A stretch of DNA of 36,336 nt. It comes from Bacillota bacterium (lineage in GTDB: Bacteria > Bacillota > TC1 > UBA5767). Under the pieces are notes generated by a model. It saw nothing but the letters and a program-made list of their open reading frames with translations, had not been told where the DNA came from and searched no databases. Both the position numbers and the translations under genes were made by a program. Each line of letters opens with the position of its first letter. The first letter of the stretch is position 1. This document shows positions 30,755 through 36,336 of the stretch, piece after piece. The DNA lies in NCBI GenBank assembly GCA_007121025.1, contig SKMO01000080.1, forward strand, positions 1-36,336. Reading direction: 5' to 3'.

Positions 30755-32110
30755 TTAAAACATTGAGGGATTAAAGAGCGCCGATGGAAGCACGATTCCA
30801 TTTGACACCAGGGTGTCCGTAAACCGGGGGCGAATGCCTGTTGCAATAAATTCTCCCTGCACCTTGCCCTGCTCATCAATGCCCGACTGTTTGAACAGAA
30901 ACAGATCCTGGAGGGTGATCACGTCTCCCTCCATCCCCTGGACTTCCGTCACATGGGTAATCCTGCGGGACCCGTCCCGCAGGCGGCTCTGGTGAATGAT
31001 CAGATCCACGGCCGATGCGATCTGCTCCCGGATGGCCCGGACCGGAAGATCCATCCCCGCCATCAGAACCATGGTTTCCAGCCTGGCCACCATGTCCCGG
31101 GGAGTGTTGGCGTGTCCTGTGGTCAGCGACCCGTCATGCCCGGTGTTCATCGCCTGGAGCATATCCAGGGCTTCACCGCTTCGGACCTCTCCGACCACAA
31201 TCCGGTCGGGACGCATCCGCAAGGAGTTTTTCACCAGATCCCGGATGGAGACAGCGCCCTTCCCTTCAATGTTGGGGGGCCTGCTTTCCAGGGTCACCAC
31301 ATGAGGTTGCCGCAGCTGAATTTCCGCTGCGTCCTCAATGGTCACAATCCGGTCACTTTCCGGAATGAATGAGGACAACACATTCAATGTGGTGGTTTTC
31401 CCGCTTCCGGTTCCACCGGAGACAATGACATTGAGTCTTCCCCGGACGCAGGCTTCCAGAAAGTCGGCCATCTCGCGGGTCAGTGTGCCAAATCCGATCA
31501 GATCCGCTACGGTGAAGGGATCGGCGGCAAATTTTCGGATCGTAATGCTTGGTCCCTTCAGCGCCAGTGGTGGAATCACTGCGTTCACCCGGGAACCGTC
31601 CGGAAGCCGGGCATCCACCATGGGACTGGATTCATCGATCCGCCGCCCCAGGGGCGCGACGATCCGTTCAATCACATGGAGCACATGCTCATCATCCCGA
31701 AACACAATGTTTGTCAGCTCCAGTTTTCCACTGCGCTCGGCATAGACCTGTTCCGGACCATTGACCATCACTTCACTGACGTTGTCATCCTGCAGCAACG
31801 GGTTGATCGGCCCGTAACCAATGATTTCATCGACCATTTCCTGCTTCAGGCGAAGACGGTCCATCCGCAGCTGGGATTCACTGCCCTTTTCCTGAACCAA
31901 CTGGTCCACCAGTTCACCGATCCGTTTGACCATGGCCTTATCGTCTTCTTTTTCTTCTGCTTTAACATTTTTCAATTTGTCGACGATCATGCCATGGAGT
32001 TCCTGTTTCCATTTCAGATGGGGATCCGCCGGGCGACAGACCTGTCGAGGCTGCTCGTCCGGGGACTGTTGCTGTTCCGATCGTTTCTCAAGTTTCTGAA
32101 GCAATGACAT
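30755..32110 (-). CDS. tadA: Tad pilus assembly ATPase TadA/CpaF
   Basis: A 451-residue secretion ATPase that powers assembly of the Flp pilus. It has a charged N-terminal region, the NTD motif LLQDDNVSEVMVNGPE (about 105-120), SSPMVDARLPDGSRVNAVIP, Walker A SGGTGSGKTTTLN (231-243), the acidic box TIEDAAEIQLRQPH, and [15 protein letters not shown] followed by MNTGHDGSLTTGHAN. All catalytic residues look intact. The ATG follows AGGGGTGA. It lies between tadZ and tadB. The symbol follows the Tad nomenclature (also cpaF), not the tRNA deaminase. Confidence 0.95.
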   Translation of the reverse strand: MSLLQKLEKRSEQQQSPDEQPRQVCRPADPHLKWKQELHGMIVDKLKNVKAEEKEDDKAMVKRIGELVDQLVQEKGSESQLRMDRLRLKQEMVDEIIGYGPINPLLQDDNVSEVMVNGPEQVYAERSGKLELTNIVFRDDEHVLHVIERIVAPLGRRIDESSPMVDARLPDGSRVNAVIPPLALKGPSITIRKFAADPFTVADLIGFGTLTREMADFLEACVRGRLNVIVSGGTGSGKTTTLNVLSSFIPESDRIVTIEDAAEIQLRQPHVVTLESRPPNIEGKGAVSIRDLVKNSLRMRPDRIVVGEVRSGEALDMLQAMNTGHDGSLTTGHANTPRDMVARLETMVLMAGMDLPVRAIREQIASAVDLIIHQSRLRDGSRRITHVTEVQGMEGDVITLQDLFLFKQSGIDEQGKVQGEFIATGIRPRFTDTLVSNGIVLPSALFNPSMF

Positions 32111-32122
32111 GCTGGTTCACCC

Positions 32123-33346
32123 CTAAAAGTTAAAGACTCTGGTCATCCCTGTTTTCGGATTCTTGCGGGACTGATTGCGACCCGCTCCCAGAAGTTCCAG
32201 TTCTTCCATCAGTCCGGTCACGCTGGCCGCCACCGGTGAGCCCGGTTGCCCGATGACAAAGGGCATGCCCTTGTTGATGGCATTGCGGACCACCCGTTGA
32301 TCTTCTGGGATGGCCGCACTCAGGCGAACGTCCAGGGTTGTTTCAAGATCTTTCACTTTGATTCCTTCCCGGCTTTGCTGGTTCAGAATCACCCGGAGCC
32401 GGCTTCCATATTTCAATGTGCTGAGAATATCCTTGGCTGATTTTACGTGTTTGAGTGTCGTCAGATCCTGGTTTAGGATCAGCGCAATGGTTTCACTGGC
32501 ATCCAGGACATTTAAATTGATATCACTGTAAAACGGAGCGGTATCCACCAGGATGTAATCATAGTGATTCCGCAGAATGCCGAGAATTTTCTCCACGTGA
32601 TCAGCATCCACCAGTTCCGCCCGCTCAGGGGCCGATGGCGCCGCCAGGATCTGTACCCCTGTGAGATGAGGCACCATATAACTTTCCACCAAACTCAGAT
32701 CCATGCTGTTTTCGTCCTGTACCAGATCGGCAATGCTGCCTTTTGCGGCCACGTTCATCATGACAGACACATCGCCGGATGACAGATCAAGGTCCAGAAG
32801 CGCGACTTTTTTCTGGGTTTCCCGGGCCAGGGCAACCGCCAGATTGCAGGCCAGCGTGGTTTTGCCCACACCACCTTTTGTACAGAAAAAGCTGACCACT
32901 TTTCCCTTGGTGTTGGCTCTCTGCTGAATCACCTGCCGGGAAGGTGACGTGGTATACCGCAGATTTCGTTTCTGCTGGCTCTCGTGTACCTTCCGGATGG
33001 TTTCTGCCAGCTCTGCTGAGGTCAGGGGCTTGACCATGTACTCCCGGGCACCGGCAGACATGGCTTTTCGCAGATAATCCTGTTCACCCTGAATCGACAC
33101 GATGATAATGGCACATTCCGGCGCTTTCATGGTGATTTCTTCGGTGGCTCCGATTCCGTCCAGGCCAGGCATGTTGATGTCCATCAGGATGACGTCCGGT
33201 TTAAGATCCAGAGCCAGGGCAACGGCTTCGTGACCATCTCCGGCTTCCCCCACCACTTCCATGTCCTCCTCAAAATACAGCAGTCGTTTGATGTCTTCTC
33301 TCGTGTTGGCGATGTCGTCCGTCACCAGAACCCTGATGGGTGCCAT
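32123..33346 (-). CDS. cpaE: Receiver-domain TadZ/CpaE localisation ATPase
   Basis: A 407-residue fusion. Residues 1-122 are a full receiver domain with phospho-acceptor Asp56 (VILMDINMPG), acidic residues at 10-11 and Lys106. A linker follows, then a MinD/ParA-type ATPase (from about 149) with an intact deviant Walker A TKGGVGKTTLACNLA (156-170) and DYILVDTAPFYSD. CpaE/TadZ proteins recruit the Tad machine to its cell site. Here the intact receiver suggests control by phosphorylation. The ATG has GGAGG. Both halves appear functional, unlike the two CpaE-like proteins near 10 kb. Confidence 0.92.
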   Translation of the reverse strand: MAPIRVLVTDDIANTREDIKRLLYFEEDMEVVGEAGDGHEAVALALDLKPDVILMDINMPGLDGIGATEEITMKAPECAIIIVSIQGEQDYLRKAMSAGAREYMVKPLTSAELAETIRKVHESQQKRNLRYTTSPSRQVIQQRANTKGKVVSFFCTKGGVGKTTLACNLAVALARETQKKVALLDLDLSSGDVSVMMNVAAKGSIADLVQDENSMDLSLVESYMVPHLTGVQILAAPSAPERAELVDADHVEKILGILRNHYDYILVDTAPFYSDINLNVLDASETIALILNQDLTTLKHVKSAKDILSTLKYGSRLRVILNQQSREGIKVKDLETTLDVRLSAAIPEDQRVVRNAINKGMPFVIGQPGSPVAASVTGLMEELELLGAGRNQSRKNPKTGMTRVFNF

Positions 33347-33412
33347 GTTTATTCCTCCTTCTTCGTATCTATCGTTGATCTGCGTTTACAGGTGCTCCAA
33401 AACACAGAATGC

Positions 33413-34147
33413 TTATCGTTTGAGCCCGTCAATCCCAACCATGGGGATCACGGTTTCAGCATCATCTTCAGGCGAACGCAGTGTAAACTGAATGCTCCCC
33501 TGCTGGATGGCCAGTGCAATCAGTTGCGCTTCCTCCGGGCCGACCATAATGGTGACTGTGTTGGCTTCCTGGTTGCCTTCTGAAGCGCTGTGAATCCGGT
33601 TGTTGATGGCAAGAACAGGGGCGTTGTGAATGATCGTTGACGTGCCGACCAGCTGTTTTTCCACCCGCCGGCCGGTTTCGGCTTCAGTGGTTTCCTCTTC
33701 ATACCCAAAGGTCACCAGGACATCCACCTGATCATTAACATTAAGAAGGCCATGCAGCGAGCTGACCAACCCGACCGGTATGGCAACTGCCCGCTTGCCT
33801 TCGTCAATGCGTACAGCCAGACCGCCGGTCTGGTCTTCCCGGGTCATCAGTTTCTGCGTCATGATTTGTTCACCGGGAAAAATATCTCCCCGGGCCATTT
33901 TCCCAACGGCATCTGCCGGGTCCATGATGGCATCCGCCATCACATATTCAACCGGCACTTCGATGAATTCCAGCATGCTGCCGTGAATGATTGACCGTGC
34001 TGTAATCACCTGTTTGGCGGTCGCCACCTGCGTGTAGTCACCGGAAAGCTGGTAGGTCGCTTCCATTGTCCGCATATATTGAAAGATTCCGAATGCTGAC
34101 ACACAGCCAAACAGAATGGCCACCAACAGAATGAGTTTGTTTTTCAT
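33413..34147 (-). CDS. cpaB: CpaB/RcpC-type Flp pilus assembly protein
   Basis: A 244-residue protein with an N-terminal membrane anchor (LILLVAILFGCVSAFGIF), then an SAF-like domain (about 40-110; VITARSIIHGSMLEFIEVP, GDIFPGEQI) and the RcpC-type domain with KRAVAIPVGLVSSLHGLLNV and DQVDVLVTFG. In Gram-negatives CpaB supports the secretin; here no secretin is present, so it probably works at the membrane-wall interface. The ATG at 34145-34147 follows GCGGGTGA; an ATG seven codons upstream lacks an SD. It lies between tadG and cpaE. Confidence 0.88.
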   Translation of the reverse strand: MKNKLILLVAILFGCVSAFGIFQYMRTMEATYQLSGDYTQVATAKQVITARSIIHGSMLEFIEVPVEYVMADAIMDPADAVGKMARGDIFPGEQIMTQKLMTREDQTGGLAVRIDEGKRAVAIPVGLVSSLHGLLNVNDQVDVLVTFGYEEETTEAETGRRVEKQLVGTSTIIHNAPVLAINNRIHSASEGNQEANTVTIMVGPEEAQLIALAIQQGSIQFTLRSPEDDAETVIPMVGIDGLKR

Positions 34148-34173
34148 TGTTTCACCCGCTTTCTGCATTTCTG

Positions 34174-35166
34174 TTACTGCACCAAAGCAACGCCTCTGAG
34201 CCCGAAATCGGCTGCTGACCAGTCGATGGCTCCCGGAACGAACTGCGGGGCATCCGGATTGAGGACGGCTTCAATGGAAAACCCGGACGACTTACCTTCA
34301 TACCCGATCAGCACAATTCCGGCAAATCCCCGGACGGTCACCGGAGAAGAGGTCCCCGACGTCCATGTATCGCAGATGATTGGAACGTACAGTGTCTCGC
34401 CACTGGCAATGTAATCCTCCAGCACATCCCCCAACCCTTTTTTCAGGTTGGCCGGGGTTCCGATGTTGGCGCCGGTGTCGACCCGCAGCAGATCGCCGAC
34501 GAAGATCATCCCGGGGTACCCATTGGTGATGTACTCAATCTGATCATGGGTGTTTGACTGTTCCGGGTAGGCCAGATTGACCCAGCCCCAGTTTCCAGGA
34601 CCGATTTCCCCAAAGTTCTCTTTGGTAATCACAACCTGACCGTTTGCATCCGGACTGGCCATCAGGACGTGGTAAACGTTTTCCTGAATCCCGATGGGAA
34701 TCAGGCCACTCATCCCCCCAATGGACCCGGAGGCCGCTGTAGCCCGGGCATGAACGGTTCCTTGTTCGACGCCCAGAATGGGTGCGAAAATATAGTTTCT
34801 CTGGGCAGAAGCAGCAACGGTGATGGTTTCATTGCTGGTGCCAAACGTCACCGTCAGATTGTCCGTTTCAACACCGTTCAGGAGGGCGTACTGCTGGGCG
34901 GTGCTTTCGGCTGCGGAAACATCCGGCAGTTCCCGGGCACCGGCCAGAGCAGCTGCATCGGTTGCATTGACCAAACGGGTCCGCTCCAGATGCATCGCCC
35001 CCAAATCGATGACCAGTGCAGAAAACCCCAACGCAACCACCAGAAACGCCGAGAAGATGACCAACACCGCTCCCCGTTTCGAGTTGAGAGGCCACCGGAT
35101 GGTCCGTAGACAATCCCGGGTACAATCACGTTTTCTTCGCCCTTCACCATTTCTTTTCTGAAACAT
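34174..35166 (-). CDS. tadG: TadG-like minor pseudopilin
   Basis: A 330-residue protein. A basic leader is followed by RGAVLVIFSAFLVVALGFSA and DLGAMHLERTRLVNATDAAA, then LAGARELP: the classic Tad/TadG-like N-terminal domain with one membrane helix. The rest is an extracellular, Gly/Ser/Thr-rich beta-type region of about 250 residues (NWGWVNLAYP, DTWTSGTSSPVTVRGFAG) without a von Willebrand A domain that I can see. The ATG at 35164-35166 is favoured by GAGGTG 6 bases upstream; a start at 35184 would overlap tadE. Coupled to tadE upstream and cpaB downstream. Confidence 0.85.
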   Translation of the reverse strand: MFQKRNGEGRRKRDCTRDCLRTIRWPLNSKRGAVLVIFSAFLVVALGFSALVIDLGAMHLERTRLVNATDAAALAGARELPDVSAAESTAQQYALLNGVETDNLTVTFGTSNETITVAASAQRNYIFAPILGVEQGTVHARATAASGSIGGMSGLIPIGIQENVYHVLMASPDANGQVVITKENFGEIGPGNWGWVNLAYPEQSNTHDQIEYITNGYPGMIFVGDLLRVDTGANIGTPANLKKGLGDVLEDYIASGETLYVPIICDTWTSGTSSPVTVRGFAGIVLIGYEGKSSGFSIEAVLNPDAPQFVPGAIDWSAADFGLRGVALVQ

Positions 35167-35176
35167 CACGAACACC

Positions 35177-35575
35177 TCATTCACTTCGCATGGTGGCGCT
35201 TGCCGTCAGGGGCAGCGGGTTGGGCAGCAAATCGCCAATCAACGGAACCACCAGGGGCATATCGTAGCGGATTTCCACCCGCACAGCGGAACCGGCAACC
35301 CGGTCCCCTTCAGCGGGGCTGATCTCCAGAATGTGCAACCGCGTTTCCGCTTCAGACAGCGTGACCGCCTGGCGAATCCGCGCTTCAATTTCTGCATCGG
35401 TTTTCCCGACGGCAGCCTCCCGGACCCCTTCCCGGACCGCGCTGGTCACCGAGATATACGAATAAAACGCCCGGCCAAATTCCATTGTGCCAAACAGCAG
35501 AAGCACGATGACCGGAAGAATCAGTGCCAACTCCACCATGGATTGTCCTTTTTTTCGTTTGATCCGTTGATTCAC
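35177..35575 (-). CDS. tadE: TadE pseudopilin
   Basis: A 132-residue protein with the TadE signature: basic leader KRKKGQSMVELALILPVIVL (cleavage expected in this region, Glu at MVE), one hydrophobic helix, then FGRAFYSYISVTSAVREGVR. The extracellular part is about 90 residues. Minor pseudopilin needed for Flp pilus assembly; likely processed by the peptidase encoded next to it. Start is GTG at 35573-35575 with GAAGGTG 8 bases upstream. Confidence 0.9.
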   Translation of the reverse strand: MNQRIKRKKGQSMVELALILPVIVLLLFGTMEFGRAFYSYISVTSAVREGVREAAVGKTDAEIEARIRQAVTLSEAETRLHILEISPAEGDRVAGSAVRVEIRYDMPLVVPLIGDLLPNPLPLTASATMRSE

Positions 35576-35589
35576 GACCCGTTCACCTT

Positions 35590-36108
35590 CTATCCCAACA
35601 AATTCAGATAGGCCATTGCTGATCCAATGGAAATGGCGACTCCATACGGAAAGACAACACCCTTCCTGTCTGTTGTTTTCTCTTCAACTGGTCCCTGGGG
35701 GATCCGCAGAAAAACGGCTTTTAGCCCAACACCCATTGTGTGTAACGTTTGCCTAAGCCGGCCCTGTCGGATCAGCAGGAACAGTGCAATCAGACCACCG
35801 GCAACCGCCGTCAGTAAAAACGCTTCAAAAACAAAGATCGGCCCCTTGATGACCCCGATTACCGCCATCAGCTTCACATCTCCGGCACCCATCCCTCCAG
35901 CCAGATACGGCACCAGCAACACGGCCAATCCCAGCAGAAACCCAAGGGCGCTCTGCTGGAGACCGGACAGGCCGTAAAAAATGATGTTTACCCCCAGCCC
36001 GGCCAACAGGACCGGAAAAAGAACCTTATTATATATTCTTTGCTCCCGCAGGTCTGTGTAGAGACAAACCCCGATCAGGAGGAGCAGCATTCCATCCAAC
36101 AGACCCAT
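35590..36108 (-). CDS. tadV: Flp prepilin peptidase TadV/CpaA
   Basis: A 172-residue membrane aspartic protease (peptidase A24 type) that cleaves the leader of Flp and TadE-type prepilins. The two catalytic Asp lie in CLYTDLREQRIYN (first site) and GGMGAGDVKLMA (GxGD motif). About five or six helices. The final part includes GVVFPYGVAISIGS, typical of A24 peptidases. The ATG at 36106-36108 has AGGAG 9 bases upstream; the frame continues 22 codons into the hairpin without support. Only peptidase of this kind in the window, so it may also process the pilins of the variant locus near 6 kb. Confidence 0.92.
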   Translation of the reverse strand: MGLLDGMLLLLIGVCLYTDLREQRIYNKVLFPVLLAGLGVNIIFYGLSGLQQSALGFLLGLAVLLVPYLAGGMGAGDVKLMAVIGVIKGPIFVFEAFLLTAVAGGLIALFLLIRQGRLRQTLHTMGVGLKAVFLRIPQGPVEEKTTDRKGVVFPYGVAISIGSAMAYLNLLG

Positions 36109-36135
36109 GGGACAAACTCCTTTCGTACATTCTGC

Positions 36136-36172
36136 GGGAAAGGCCCTGCCCTTACTGGGCAGGGCCTTTCCC
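36136..36172 (-). other. Perfect 16-bp hairpin between flp and prepilin peptidase genes
   Basis: GGGAAAGGCCCTGCCC and GGGCAGGGCCTTTCCC form a perfect 16-bp stem with a 5-base loop. No T-tract follows on the minus strand. It starts 22 bases after the flp stop. It likely slows polymerase or protects the flp mRNA 3' end, raising pilin levels over the machine genes. Confidence 0.75.
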
Positions 36173-36194
36173 AAGCTGTCCTGTCCGACGATCG

Positions 36195-36336
36195 CTAGTC
36201 GGTGTCGATCGTTGGGTCATCCAGTCTATCGGTAACATCTGTGAAAAGATCCGTCAGCCCCCCACCGAGGGCCACCAGAGCCACGATGACGACCACAGCC
36301 ACTCCTGCCAGAATCAGACCGTATTCCGCCATGCCC
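36195..36336 (-). CDS. flp: Flp pilin, 5' end cut off by window edge
   Basis: The last 46 codons of a small pilin, open to the right edge. The visible part GMAEYGLILAGVAVVVIVAL matches the conserved Flp helix (GxxxxEYGL, with Glu-Tyr at positions 5-6 of the mature form). A short acidic tail ends in TIDTD and TAG. The leader peptide, SD and promoter lie outside. It is the major subunit of the classical Tad pilus and stands first in the visible operon. Confidence 0.88.
   Translation of the reverse strand, partial: GMAEYGLILAGVAVVVIVALVALGGGLTDLFTDVTDRLDDPTIDTD

Noticed and set aside
1-36336. CRISPR array, tRNA or rRNA genes
   Set aside because: No regularly spaced repeats and no recognisable tRNA or rRNA sequence were seen on either strand.

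Overview
The window looks like chromosomal DNA of a Gram-positive (monoderm) member of the Bacillota, most likely class Clostridia, with moderately high GC. The clues are the gene order rpsF-ssb-rpsR ... yybS-rplI-dnaB-(queT)-purA, a DUF951 gene beside rpsF, a DegS/DegU pair, AGGAGG-type ribosome binding sites throughout, and two Tad pilus loci with no outer-membrane secretin gene. I cannot name the genus. No rRNA or tRNA gene was seen. Most genes lie on the minus strand.

Region 1 (1-5582, minus): a housekeeping operon region. It runs DUF951, rpsF-ssb-rpsR (own sigma-A-like promoter, intrinsic terminator), then yybS-rplI-dnaB-queT-purA. purA is cut by the left edge.

Region 2 (5618-11459): a compact variant Tad-like locus on the minus strand. 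In transcription order it has a CpaE/TadZ-like protein with a broken P-loop, a CpaF/TadA-type ATPase, TadB-like and TadC-like membrane proteins, an Flp1-like pilin and a TadE-like pseudopilin ending in an Ada-like Cys cluster. A second CpaE-like protein with a deviant P-loop is encoded divergently. The intergenic region carries direct and inverted repeats.

Region 3 (11463-14144, plus): a polysaccharide deacetylase behind an almost textbook Pho box, followed by a Na/phosphate cotransporter with a PhoU-like tail. This looks like a phosphate-linked patch.

Region 4 (14177-18346, minus): MFS transporter, class II fructose-bisphosphate aldolase, HAD phosphatase, a phosphoglycerate-mutase homologue that has lost two catalytic residues, and a Nudix hydrolase.

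Region 5 (18478-21115, plus): a 582-residue cytosolic protein with a transglutaminase-like Cys-His-Asp core, and a membrane-anchored or secreted GH73-type glucosaminidase.

Region 6 (21182-26652, minus): msrB-cvfB-tadA (the tRNA deaminase, not the pilus ATPase), a cytoplasmic GH13 alpha-amylase, and degS-degU. The remnant of an IS630-type transposase follows at 26699-27390.

Region 7 (27464-36336, minus): a complete classical Tad/Flp locus. In transcription order it has flp pilin (cut by the right edge), prepilin peptidase, TadE, TadG, CpaB/RcpC, REC-TadZ, TadA/CpaF, TadB and TadC, then a DUF192 protein and a HAMP membrane sensor with no output domain. Only this locus has a prepilin peptidase, so the variant locus in region 2 may depend on it (inference).
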